This document shows positions 8,486 through 15,670 of a DNA stretch of 64,000 nt, in pieces (the first letter of the stretch is position 1; each line of letters begins with the position of its first letter). Made by a program: the position numbers and the translations under genes. The DNA is from Solirubrobacter deserti (GTDB lineage Bacteria > Actinomycetota > Thermoleophilia > Solirubrobacterales > Solirubrobacteraceae): NCBI RefSeq assembly GCF_027587175.1, contig NZ_JAPCID010000011.1, positions 104,392-168,391 on the forward strand, given 5' to 3'. Below the pieces are notes generated by a model. It was not told the DNA's origin. It searched no databases and saw only the letters and a list, made by a program, of their open reading frames with translations.

Positions 8486-9360
8486 AGACCGTCTGGCTCC
8501 CCGACGCGACTCCTCGCGAGCGCCGGCTCGCCGTGGGCGAGTTCGACGGCGTGCACGTCGGCCACCGCGCGGTGATCGACGGCGCCGACAGCGTGCTCAC
8601 GTTCGAGCCGCACCCGCGCACCGTCGTGGCGCCGCAGGCCGCGCCGAAGCTCCTGACCACGCTCGAGCAGAAGGCCGACCTGATCGCCGGCCTTGGCGTC
8701 GACGAGCTGATCGTGATCCCGTTCGACGGCGAGCGGATGGCGCAGACCGCGCAGGACTTCATCGACCACGAGCTGATCGAGCGGCTCGGCGCGACCTGGG
8801 TGTCGGTGGGTGAGAACTTCCGCTTCGGCAACCGGGCGCGCGGCGACGCGGCGCTGCTGAGCGAGCAGACGGCGTTCACGACGCGCGTCAGCCGGCTGGT
8901 CGAGCTCGACGGCGAGATCGTGTCCTCCACGCACATCCGCGGGCTGATCGCCGGCGGGCAGGTGGCGGAGGCGGCGCGCTTCTTGGGCGCGCCGTTCGAG
9001 ACGCGCGGGATCGTCGCGCACGGCGACAAGCGCGGGCGCACGCTCGGCTACCCGACCGCCAACCTCGTCCCGGACCCGGCGCTCGCCGTCCCCGACCACG
9101 GCATCTACGCCTGCCTGGCCACCGTGCCCGGGATGGGGCAGTGGACGGCCGCGGTGTCGATCGGCGTGCGGCCGACGTTCGTCACCGGCCGCGGGCTGCT
9201 CGTCGAGGCGTTCCTGCTCGACTTCGAGGGGGACCTCTACGGGCGCGAGCTGCGCCTGCAGTTCATCGACCGGATCCGCGGGGAGAAGCGCTTCGACACC
9301 GTCGAGGCCCTCATCGAGCAGATGGGCCGCGACGTCGACGAGATCGCCCGTCTGGTCTGA
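8482..9360 (+). CDS. ribF: Bifunctional riboflavin kinase / FAD synthetase RibF
   Basis: Makes FMN from riboflavin and FAD from FMN. Of 292 residues, the first half is the nucleotidyltransferase domain (GEFDGVHVGHRAVI, FEPHPR, VGENFRFG, SSTHIRGLI). The second half, from about residue 170, is the riboflavin kinase barrel (HGDKRGRTLGYPTANL, GVRPTF, LYGRELRLQFIDRIRGE, FDTVEALIEQM). The GTG at 8482 overlaps the truB stop. This is the last gene of the operon; a 6-bp stem (TCGGCG 9365-9370 / CGCCGA 9384-9389) after the stop may help termination but lacks a T-run. Confidence 0.95.
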   Translation: MKTVWLPDATPRERRLAVGEFDGVHVGHRAVIDGADSVLTFEPHPRTVVAPQAAPKLLTTLEQKADLIAGLGVDELIVIPFDGERMAQTAQDFIDHELIERLGATWVSVGENFRFGNRARGDAALLSEQTAFTTRVSRLVELDGEIVSSTHIRGLIAGGQVAEAARFLGAPFETRGIVAHGDKRGRTLGYPTANLVPDPALAVPDHGIYACLATVPGMGQWTAAVSIGVRPTFVTGRGLLVEAFLLDFEGDLYGRELRLQFIDRIRGEKRFDTVEALIEQMGRDVDEIARLV

Positions 9361-9402
9361 CAACTCGGCGTTCGTTCGAGTCTCGCCGAACCGTCCAGGG
9401 GG

Positions 9403-9408
9403 TATAGA
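9403..9408 (+). promoter_or_regulatory. Candidate -10 box for a leaderless GGDEF transcript
   Basis: TATAGA ends 6 bases before the ATG at 9415, and no Shine-Dalgarno is present. A leaderless transcript starting at the ATG is likely. No convincing -35 was found. Confidence 0.4.
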
Positions 9409-9414
9409 GGCTCA

Positions 9415-10302
9415 ATGCGGGTGCTGTTAGCCCATGCGTTGACCCCGAAGCGGCGCAGGATCGCTCGGGTGCTGGCCGAAGCCGGGCATGACGTATACGA
9501 GACCGACGACGCCGATGAGGCGCTCGAGCGCTGCCGGACCTGGGAGCCAGCCGTCGCGCTGATCCATGTGGAAGTCGGCGACCTGGTGTGTGCCATCAAG
9601 TCCGATCCCGTCGCCTACAGCACGGCGATCATCCTGATCGAGCGGCCGGGGCTCTCGCCCCAGGACGCGCTCGCGGGCATGCGCCGCGGCGTCCAGGACT
9701 ACTTGATCGAGCCGGTGACCGACGGCGAGGTGCTCACGCGCGTCGAGGCGGCGTCGCGCACCAAGGAGCTCCAGTACGAGCTCGTCGCTCAGGGCGCGCG
9801 GCTGGAGGCGTTGCTGCGCGAGGACGCGCTCACCGGGCTGTCCAACCGGCGCGCCATCCTCACCCAGCTCGCGGGCATGGTGTCCGGCGCCCGCCGTCAC
9901 GGCCACCCGCTGTCGATCGCGGTCTGCGACATCGACCTCTTCAAGCACGTCAACGACCGGTACGGGCACAAGACCGGCGACGAGGTCCTGATCGCCGCGG
10001 CGCACGCCATGGGCACGCATCTGCGTCAGGAGGACCAGCTCGGCCGGCTCGGCGGCGAGGAGTTCCTCGTGCTGCTGCCCGATACCGACGGCGACGCCGC
10101 GATGGCCGCCGCCGAGCGCATCCGGCACGAGGTCGCCAACGCGCCGTCGCCCGTCGCGGTGACGGTCAGCATCGGGATCGCGACCTGGGAGGAGGGCGAG
10201 TCACCGGAGGCGTTCCTGCACCGGGCCGATGAGGCGCTGTATGCAGCGAAAGACGCGGGGCGTGACCGCGTGCTGGCTGCTACTCTGCACGACCGCACAT
10301 GA
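9415..10302 (+). CDS. Diguanylate cyclase (GGDEF) with a degenerate receiver domain
   Basis: A 295-residue signalling protein. The C-terminal GGDEF domain is intact: [13 protein letters not shown], the metal site [15 protein letters not shown] and the active-site loop GGEEF at 213-217. It should make cyclic di-GMP; an RxxD inhibitory site is not obvious. The N-terminal 110 residues have a receiver-like fold pattern, but the phospho-acceptor Asp is replaced by His51 (ALIHVEV) and the invariant Lys by Glu99 (LIEP). The acidic pair at the start is replaced by Ala-His. It is therefore a pseudo-receiver, probably a dimerisation or protein-binding module rather than a phosphorylation switch. The stop overlaps rpsO (ATGA). 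Confidence 0.88.
   Translation: MRVLLAHALTPKRRRIARVLAEAGHDVYETDDADEALERCRTWEPAVALIHVEVGDLVCAIKSDPVAYSTAIILIERPGLSPQDALAGMRRGVQDYLIEPVTDGEVLTRVEAASRTKELQYELVAQGARLEALLREDALTGLSNRRAILTQLAGMVSGARRHGHPLSIAVCDIDLFKHVNDRYGHKTGDEVLIAAAHAMGTHLRQEDQLGRLGGEEFLVLLPDTDGDAAMAAAERIRHEVANAPSPVAVTVSIGIATWEEGESPEAFLHRADEALYAAKDAGRDRVLAATLHDRT
10281..10286 (+). promoter_or_regulatory. Candidate -10 box for rpsO inside the preceding gene
   Basis: TACTCT at 10281-10286 lies 12 bases before the rpsO start, within the last codons of the GGDEF gene. It could let rpsO be expressed independently with a very short leader. No clear -35 is present. Confidence 0.3.
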
Positions 10303-10568
10303 GCATGACCGCAGAGCAAAAGCGCGAGATCATCTCGCGGTTCGGCAAGGACGAGAACGACACCGGCAAGACCGAGGTCCAGGTGGCGCTGCTTACGCAT
10401 CGCATCAACCACCTGACGGAGCACCTGCGCGAACACAAGCATGACCACCATTCGCGCCGGGGCCTTCTGATGCTCGTCGGCCGCCGTCGTCGTTTCCTCA
10501 ACTACCTCCAGAAGAATGATCTCGAGGGCTACCGCTCGCTGATCCGCGAGCTCGGCCTGCGTCGATAG
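10299..10568 (+). CDS. rpsO: 30S ribosomal protein S15
   Basis: S15 binds 16S rRNA early in 30S assembly. The 89-residue protein matches the family throughout: [59 protein letters not shown]. The usual length is 88-89. The first of two nearby ATGs (10299, 10305) is used because it overlaps the preceding stop and gives the common MSMTAE start. Unlike in many bacteria, rpsO is not next to pnp here; pnp is 12 kb downstream. Confidence 0.97.
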   Translation: MSMTAEQKREIISRFGKDENDTGKTEVQVALLTHRINHLTEHLREHKHDHHSRRGLLMLVGRRRRFLNYLQKNDLEGYRSLIRELGLRR

Positions 10569-10570
10569 CA

Positions 10571-11020
10571 GTGGTCGTCGCGGCCGGAAATCCCGCGCCC
10601 GACTTCACGCTCAAGACGGAGGAGGGAGAGGCGTTCACGCGCGAGCAGCTGCTCGGGCGTACGACCGTGCTCGTGTTCTACCCCTTCGCCTTCTCGCCGG
10701 TCTGCACGGACCAGCTGTCGGTCTACAACGACCTGCTGGAGGATTTCAGCGCGCGCGGCGCCACCCTTTACGGGGTGTCGTGCGACGCGTCGCCGTCGCA
10801 GGCGGCGTTCAAGCAGCAGCTGGGAGTGCAGATCGAGCAGCTCTCGGACTTCGAGCCCAAGGGCGCCACGTGCCGCGCCTTCGGCGTCTACCACGGGGGC
10901 GGGTTCGCGCAGCGCGCCCTGGTCATCGTCGGCCCGGACGGCGTCGTGCAGTGGTCGCACCAGGCGGAGAACCCGGGCGTGCTGCCCGGCGCCAACCTCA
11001 TCTTCGACGCGTTGTCCTGA
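10571..11020 (+). CDS. Peroxiredoxin, AhpE/BCP type
   Basis: A 149-residue thiol peroxidase that would reduce hydroperoxides. The fold signature is present: AGNPAPDFTLKTEEGE, then VLVFYPFAFSPVCTDQLS with peroxidatic Cys45, and GVSCDASPSQAAFK. The residue three before Cys45 is Ser, where the common form is T-x-x-C; Ser is an accepted variant. No obvious resolving Cys is placed as in typical 2-Cys enzymes, though Cys65 exists. GTG start, 2 bp after rpsO. The next gene overlaps its stop and encodes a DsbA-like thiol protein, a sensible electron-transfer partner by inference. Confidence 0.88.
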   Translation: MVVAAGNPAPDFTLKTEEGEAFTREQLLGRTTVLVFYPFAFSPVCTDQLSVYNDLLEDFSARGATLYGVSCDASPSQAAFKQQLGVQIEQLSDFEPKGATCRAFGVYHGGGFAQRALVIVGPDGVVQWSHQAENPGVLPGANLIFDALS

Positions 11021-11505
11021 GCGACCTCGGTTCGTCCCCGCTGGCCCCGATCGGGCCCTCTGACCATGTGCGTGGGCAGGGTGCGCTGGTGATCGTCTAC
11101 GGCGACTATGAGTGCCCGTTCTGCGCGGCGCTCGACCTCCGGCTCGCCGAGCTGGACGTGCAGGTCTGTTTCCGGCACTTCCCGGTCAAGAGCTCGCACC
11201 CGCGGGCATGGCCGGCGGCGTGCGCGGCCGAGGCGGCGGCCGAGCAGGGCGCGTTCTGGGCGATGCACGACGCGCTGTTCGCCGACCAGGGCCGGCTCGA
11301 GGACCCGCATCTGTGGGCCCGCGCCGAGGCGCTGGGGCTGGACGTAGAGCGCTTCGACGCCCACCGCCGCTCCGACACGATCCACACGCGGGTGAAGTCG
11401 TCCTTCCGGGCGGGTGTCTCGTGCGGCGTCGTGACGACGCCGAGCGCGTTCCTGGACGGCGTGCTGCATCCGGGGCGCGAGATCCTGGACGTCCTCGCCA
11501 CCTGA
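11017..11505 (+). CDS. DsbA-family thioredoxin-fold protein (cytosolic)
   Basis: The active site is CPFC in IVYGDYECPFCAAL, with the cis-Pro loop TTPSAFLDGVLHPG near the C-terminus and the DsbA helical insert (AAEAAAEQGAFWAMHDALFAD) between them. This is a thioredoxin_4/DsbA-like disulfide oxidoreductase; there is no signal peptide, so it probably acts in the cytoplasm. Homologues begin with a segment like PIGPSDHVRG, which here lies upstream of the first canonical start (GTG 11068). The proposed start is therefore CTG 11017, overlapping the peroxiredoxin stop as CTGA. The GTG start would remove 17 residues but keep the active site. Confidence 0.8.
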   Translation: MSDLGSSPLAPIGPSDHVRGQGALVIVYGDYECPFCAALDLRLAELDVQVCFRHFPVKSSHPRAWPAACAAEAAAEQGAFWAMHDALFADQGRLEDPHLWARAEALGLDVERFDAHRRSDTIHTRVKSSFRAGVSCGVVTTPSAFLDGVLHPGREILDVLAT

Positions 11506-11538
11506 GAAGGCTCCACCCCTCTATCTTCGGCGGGGCGT

Positions 11539-11566
11539 CGAACCGGGAAGCGGACCGGCGCGTATT
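11539..11566 (+). promoter_or_regulatory. Possible ECF-type autoregulatory promoter
   Basis: CGAAC (11539-11543) and CGTATT (11561-11566), 17 bp apart, resemble the GGAAC/CGT layout used by many ECF sigma factors. The site is 11 bp upstream of the sigma gene, where self-regulation is common. The match is partial. Confidence 0.3.
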
Positions 11567-11577
11567 TCACAACGTCG

Positions 11578-12123
11578 ATGTCTACGGACGCTCAACTGCT
11601 CGCGCGCATCTCGTCGGATACCACCGGCGAGGCGCTTCGTGAGCTCTACCGGGTGTATGCCGGTGAGCTCTATGGCTTCGCCCTGAACGCACTCGGGGAC
11701 CGGGGGACCGCCGAGGAGGTCGTGCAGGAGGTGTTCACGCGCGCCTGGCGGCACGCGGACGCCTACGACCCGACGCGCGGCAGCGTCCGCACGTGGCTGT
11801 ACCAGATCGCGCGGCACGCGATCATCGACACGCGCCGGCGCGCCGCGGTGCGCCCGGCGCTGGCGCTGCACGAGCCGCGTGAGGAGCAGGACCCCGAGGG
11901 CCTTTCGATCGAACGCGCGATGCTGGGATGGCAGGTCGCCGGTGCGCTCGAGAAGCTCACCCCCGAGCATCGTCAGGTGATCCGCCTGGCCCACGTCCAA
12001 GGACTGTCGGTCAGGGAGATCGCGGAGCGGCTCGGGCTGCCCGAGGGCACCGTCAAGAGCCGTACGTGGTATGCGCTGCGCTCCCTGCGGCTGATTCTGG
12101 AGGAAATGGGGGTGCGGGCATGA
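11578..12123 (+). CDS. ECF-family RNA polymerase sigma factor
   Basis: A 181-residue sigma factor with only regions 2 and 4. Region 2 (about 20-90) contains LYRVYAGELYGFALNALGD, EEVVQEVFTRAWRHADAYDP and GSVRTWLYQIARHAIID; region 4 (about 115-170) contains LTPEHRQVIRLAHVQGLSVREIAERLG and GTVKSRTWYALRSLR with a clear helix-turn-helix. The stop overlaps a zinc-finger anti-sigma gene (ATGA), so activity is probably controlled by membrane sequestration. The target regulon is unknown; the blue-copper lipoprotein downstream is a candidate by position only. Confidence 0.93.
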   Translation: MSTDAQLLARISSDTTGEALRELYRVYAGELYGFALNALGDRGTAEEVVQEVFTRAWRHADAYDPTRGSVRTWLYQIARHAIIDTRRRAAVRPALALHEPREEQDPEGLSIERAMLGWQVAGALEKLTPEHRQVIRLAHVQGLSVREIAERLGLPEGTVKSRTWYALRSLRLILEEMGVRA

Positions 12124-12827
12124 CGCACGTCCACGAGGACATCGGGGCCTACGTGCTCGGTGCGCTGGACGCGGAGAACGTCAAGCGCGTGGAGGCCCAT
12201 CTGGCGGAGTGCGCCGAGTGCGCGGCCGCCCACGCCGAGCTCGCCGGGCTGCCGGCGCTGCTCGACCTGGCGGTGGTGACCGGCGCGACGGACGAGGAGC
12301 CGCTCCCGCCCGCGATCGAGGAGCGGATCCTCGACCGCTTCGCGCGCGAGCACTCGCCTGAGCCCAAGCAGCGGCGCCGCTGGCGGCCTCGGATCGCGAT
12401 CGCGATCCCGAGCGCGCTCGTCGGTGCCGCGGCGGCGGCGGCCGCGCTGGTCCTCGGGTTCGGCTTCGAGCGGGCGCCGGAGCGCCCCGCCAACCAGTAC
12501 CGGCTGGTGCTGCAGCCGATCAGCGCCGCGGCGCAGAACGGCAGCGCCCGCGCCGGGCTGCGGACGACCGCCGAGGGCACCGTCGTCCGGCTGTGGGTGT
12601 ACGACCTGCCGGGCGGCCCGCAGGACATCTACGAGGTCTTCTGCGACGCGAAGGGCTGGAGCGCGAGCGCCGGCACGTTCCGCGTCGACGCCCAGGGCAA
12701 CGGCTACGTCATCCTCACCTCAGCCGTCAAGCGCGGCCAGTACGAGGCGTTGCGCATCGTCCGCCGCGCACACTACGCGGGCGGCGACGTGCGGGACATC
12801 GACATCCTGCGGGCCAAGATCTCGTGA
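12120..12827 (+). CDS. Zinc-finger anti-sigma factor (membrane)
   Basis: 235 residues. The N-terminal anti-sigma domain has the HxxxCxxC zinc motif (HLAECAECAAAH) after MTHVHEDIGAYVLGALD. A membrane helix follows at about residues 90-115 (IAIAIPSALVGAAAAAAALVLGF). The outer domain of about 120 residues (VVRLWVYDLPGGPQDIYEVF...) resembles the anti-sigma-K (RskA-type) periplasmic domain. It should hold the ECF sigma at the membrane until a signal triggers release. It overlaps the sigma gene by 4 bp. Confidence 0.9.
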   Translation: MTHVHEDIGAYVLGALDAENVKRVEAHLAECAECAAAHAELAGLPALLDLAVVTGATDEEPLPPAIEERILDRFAREHSPEPKQRRRWRPRIAIAIPSALVGAAAAAAALVLGFGFERAPERPANQYRLVLQPISAAAQNGSARAGLRTTAEGTVVRLWVYDLPGGPQDIYEVFCDAKGWSASAGTFRVDAQGNGYVILTSAVKRGQYEALRIVRRAHYAGGDVRDIDILRAKIS

Positions 12828-12858
12828 ACCTCGGGATGCGCGCTGCGTATCCCGAGTT

Positions 12859-13296
12859 ATGAGACGTATCGCAGTATTCGCGGCGAGTGCCGCGCTGATG
12901 TTCGCCGCGTGCGGCGGTGACGAGGAGGAGCCCGCCGCCACGCCCGCCGCCACCGAGGCGGCGACCGAGGCGCCCACGGAGGCGCCGACCGAGGAGGCCG
13001 CCGCGAGCGGGGGCGGGGCCACGCTGGCCATCGCCGCCGACCCGGGCGGCGCCAACGCCTTCACCGAGACCGAGCTGGAGGCCGCCGCCGGCGACGTCAC
13101 CATCGAGTTCGCCAACGAGTCCTCCAAGCCGCACTCGGTCGTCATCGAGGGCGTCGACGGCGCCGCCACCGAGACCGTTCAGGCAGCGGACGCCCCGCCG
13201 GTCGACGTGACGCTGGAAGCGGGCGAGTACACGTACTTCTGCCCGGTCGGCAATCACCGTGCCGACGGCATGGAGGGCAAGCTCACGGTCCGGTAG
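12859..13296 (+). CDS. Blue-copper (plastocyanin-like) lipoprotein
   Basis: A 145-residue secreted protein. The N-terminus MRRIAVFAASAALMFAACGG is a lipoprotein signal with the lipobox Cys at 18. A Thr/Glu/Pro/Ala-rich spacer (about 20-50) precedes a cupredoxin domain. All four type-1 copper ligands can be seen: His in SKPHSVVIEG, then Cys, His and Met in YFCPVGNHRADGMEGKL. It is likely a membrane-anchored electron carrier. The 3' end overlaps the convergent SRPBCC gene by 43 nt. No Shine-Dalgarno is evident before the ATG. Confidence 0.88.
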   Translation: MRRIAVFAASAALMFAACGGDEEEPAATPAATEAATEAPTEAPTEEAAASGGGATLAIAADPGGANAFTETELEAAAGDVTIEFANESSKPHSVVIEGVDGAATETVQAADAPPVDVTLEAGEYTYFCPVGNHRADGMEGKLTVR

Positions 13297-13715
13297 TCGA
13301 AGATCCGCTCGAGGTCGCGGCGGACGAACGCGAGGTGGGCGAGGCCGCCGAACACGCCGAACGGGAGGGCGTAGCGGACGATGTCGCGCACGATCGTCCC
13401 GTCCCCGTCGGCCTCGAACTCGTGGGTGTGGTGCCAGAGGGCGTACGGGCCGTGGATCTGCGCGTCGACGAAGCGTTCGCCCGGCACCCACTCGTCGATG
13501 CGGGTCAGCCAGCTGATCGGCAGCCCGTGCAGCCTGAGCTCGTACTCGATCAGCGTGCCCTGGCGCATCTCGATCGGGCGCGGCGTGACGATGTGGAAGC
13601 TCAGCCAGGGCGGCGTGATCGACTCGAGGTTGCCCGCGTCGGCGAAGAAGCCGAAGACCGTGTCGGGGTCGCCCTGGACGCGCTGCTCGCGGCGGATGAC
13701 GTGATGGCGGAACAC
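13254..13715 (-). CDS. SRPBCC (polyketide cyclase/START-like) protein
   Basis: A 153-residue protein with the SRPBCC fold: RREQRVQGDPDTVFGFFADAGNLESITPPWLSF at the start, IEYELRLHGLPISWLTRIDEWVPGERFVDAQ, HHTHEFEADGDGTIVRDIVRYALP and the C-terminal helix FVRRDLERIFDYR. Such proteins form a hydrophobic ligand cavity; some act as cyclases or dehydratases, many are unassigned. No specific ligand can be deduced. It overlaps the cupredoxin gene tail to tail. Confidence 0.85.
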   Translation of the reverse strand: MFRHHVIRREQRVQGDPDTVFGFFADAGNLESITPPWLSFHIVTPRPIEMRQGTLIEYELRLHGLPISWLTRIDEWVPGERFVDAQIHGPYALWHHTHEFEADGDGTIVRDIVRYALPFGVFGGLAHLAFVRRDLERIFDYRTVSLPSMPSAR

Positions 13716-13734
13716 ACCCGTGGTACGGGGCGCG

Positions 13735-15627
13735 TCAGCGTGCGGCTCTCTCGAACGCCTGCTCGAGGATCGGCCAGCCCTGCTTGCGCCGCTCGTGCCA
13801 CTGGACCCGGTTCCACGTCTTCCAGCTGTAGCGACGCCCGTCCACTCGGATCGACGCCACGCGCCGGAACGTCACGCCCGTCGCGCCGGGTACGAAGACC
13901 GTGCGCGAGGACGGATCCGCGAAGCCGAGCAGCAGCCACGGGATCCGGAGCTCGACGTCGCTCCCGCTGCCCGCCGCGAGCCGCCGGACGTCGCTGCCGC
14001 CCCAGCGCACGGTGCCGAGATCCAGGTACTCCGGCGCGAGCTCGCGCCCGGTGGTGGGCTCGGTCAGCGGCAGGCTGAGGATCAGCCGGGGGGAGACCCA
14101 CTCGTCCAGGCGCAGGCCGACGCGGAACACGCTCGGGATGGGGTCCAGCGCACTCGGCTGCTGCAGGCGCGCCCGGCGGCCCGGGCCGAGGATCACGCGC
14201 AGGTCCGGCCCGCCGCCGGGCCGCGTGTCGATCTCGATCGTGCTCGGCGTGCGTGCTCGCAGGTACAGGTAGGCGGCGTCGTGCTTGATGCGCGCGCCGC
14301 GCCACTCGCGGACGCGCCCGTCGAGCTCCACGACCGGCCGGCGGCCGGGGTCGACCGCGATCACGCCGAACTGCGTCTCGTTCGTGAGCACGTTGTGCCA
14401 CAGCGGCCGCCGCTCCACGGGGCGCGCGACGTCCTGCGTGTTCCAGGTGCGCTTGAACCATTCGTCGGTCCACTCGAAGAGCACTGCGCCCGAGTAGCCC
14501 TCCTGCTCGATCTCGCGCATCATGGCGGCGTCGATCCGCGCGGCCTCGCGCTCGTCGTGGTCGCCCTGGTCGCGTCCGAGCGGCCCGCGGTGGGCGGCGC
14601 CGAGCCCCGTCGGCACGCCGAACTCGGTGACCATCAGCGCCTGGCCCTGGTGGTGCTGCCTGAGCTGGCGCAGGTAGGCGGCGTACGGCGAGGGCTGCCC
14701 GCCCGGGTACTCCAGGCGCAGGAAGTCGGGGTAGTAGGGATACGCGTGGTAGGAGGCGAAGAAGCCGCCCGGCCACGAGGGGGTCGCCTGCACGTGCATC
14801 GCGTCCACGCTCACCGCGTCCTCGAGCGCGAGCGGCTCCATCGGGTGGCTCAGCGGGTCGACCGTCAGCCAGTTGGTGAACGTGATCGGGCGGCTCCACC
14901 CGCGCCGCGCCTCGAGCGTGGCGAGATGGTCGAGCCGCGCCGCGATCCAGCTCTCCATCGGGGTCGCGTTCGGTGTGGACTGGATGAAGCGGCCGAGGTG
15001 CGGCGGCGCGCCGGCGTTCACCTGATCGGTGTTCACGACCGCGTCCGGGTCCCACTCGACGCCGGGTGACCAGGCGAGCAGCCAGCGCGAGACGTCGGTC
15101 CGGTAGCGCCCGCTCGCGTGCCCCCGGCGCGGCCGGAGCGTCGCGTCGCCGTGCACGACGGCGACCGCGTCGGCGATCTCGCGGTCGAACTCGCCGGTCG
15201 TCGCGTACGCGTTTCTGGTGGCGAGGAAGTCCTCCTCGGGGATCCACACGCCCTGGATGAAGTACAGCGGCGTCTTCGGGTGCCGCCGGTTGTGCGCGGC
15301 CAGCGCCTCGTAGAAGCGCGGGCGCAGGATCGTGTAGACGCGCACGACGCGGACCCCGAGGTCCTGCATCCCTTCGAGCCAGCGGTCGTAGTCCTTGCGG
15401 GACGGCGCGAGCTCGCCGGGCGCGTGCCCGGGCACGGTGGCGCCGAGGTTGACGCCGGGCCAGAAGCGCGTGGCGAAGCTCCCGCCGATCGCGAGCTGCA
15501 CGTCTTCGCCGGACACGCGCGCGGGCAGCGTCACCCCGTCCTGGCGGATGGGCCGGCCGGCGTACGAGGCCGCCTCGGCCGAGGACGCCAGCGCGAGGAA
15601 CGTTGCCACCACCAACAAGAGCTTCAC
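13735..15627 (-). CDS. Secreted glycoside-hydrolase-like protein
   Basis: 630 residues with a cleavable signal peptide (MKLLLVVATFLALASSAEA). The first 430 residues look like a TIM-barrel glycosidase: GVRVVRVYTILRPRFYEAL, YFIQGVWIPEEDF, an ITFTNWLTVDP strand and MVTEFGVPTGLG, where Glu could be a catalytic carboxylate. The C-terminal 200 residues are predicted beta-rich and may be a carbohydrate-binding or accessory domain. No exact glycoside hydrolase family could be assigned by eye. It is on the minus strand, 19 bp upstream of the SRPBCC gene and after the GT/asnB/propeller operon. Confidence 0.65.
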   Translation of the reverse strand: MKLLLVVATFLALASSAEAASYAGRPIRQDGVTLPARVSGEDVQLAIGGSFATRFWPGVNLGATVPGHAPGELAPSRKDYDRWLEGMQDLGVRVVRVYTILRPRFYEALAAHNRRHPKTPLYFIQGVWIPEEDFLATRNAYATTGEFDREIADAVAVVHGDATLRPRRGHASGRYRTDVSRWLLAWSPGVEWDPDAVVNTDQVNAGAPPHLGRFIQSTPNATPMESWIAARLDHLATLEARRGWSRPITFTNWLTVDPLSHPMEPLALEDAVSVDAMHVQATPSWPGGFFASYHAYPYYPDFLRLEYPGGQPSPYAAYLRQLRQHHQGQALMVTEFGVPTGLGAAHRGPLGRDQGDHDEREAARIDAAMMREIEQEGYSGAVLFEWTDEWFKRTWNTQDVARPVERRPLWHNVLTNETQFGVIAVDPGRRPVVELDGRVREWRGARIKHDAAYLYLRARTPSTIEIDTRPGGGPDLRVILGPGRRARLQQPSALDPIPSVFRVGLRLDEWVSPRLILSLPLTEPTTGRELAPEYLDLGTVRWGGSDVRRLAAGSGSDVELRIPWLLLGFADPSSRTVFVPGATGVTFRRVASIRVDGRRYSWKTWNRVQWHERRKQGWPILEQAFERAAR

Positions 15628-15670
15628 GGCGATCCGGTTACCCGAAGCGCTGCCTCGGCAGTACGGCAGG

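Noticed and set aside
7655..9363. Long minus-strand frames opposite truB and ribF
   Set aside because: Shadow frames of well-defined enzymes; composition is typical of GC-rich antisense sequence.
9365..9389. A sequence resembling a tRNA T-arm (TTCGAGTC within a stem)
   Set aside because: No acceptor, D or anticodon arms are found around it, and it directly follows ribF. Better read as a small hairpin.
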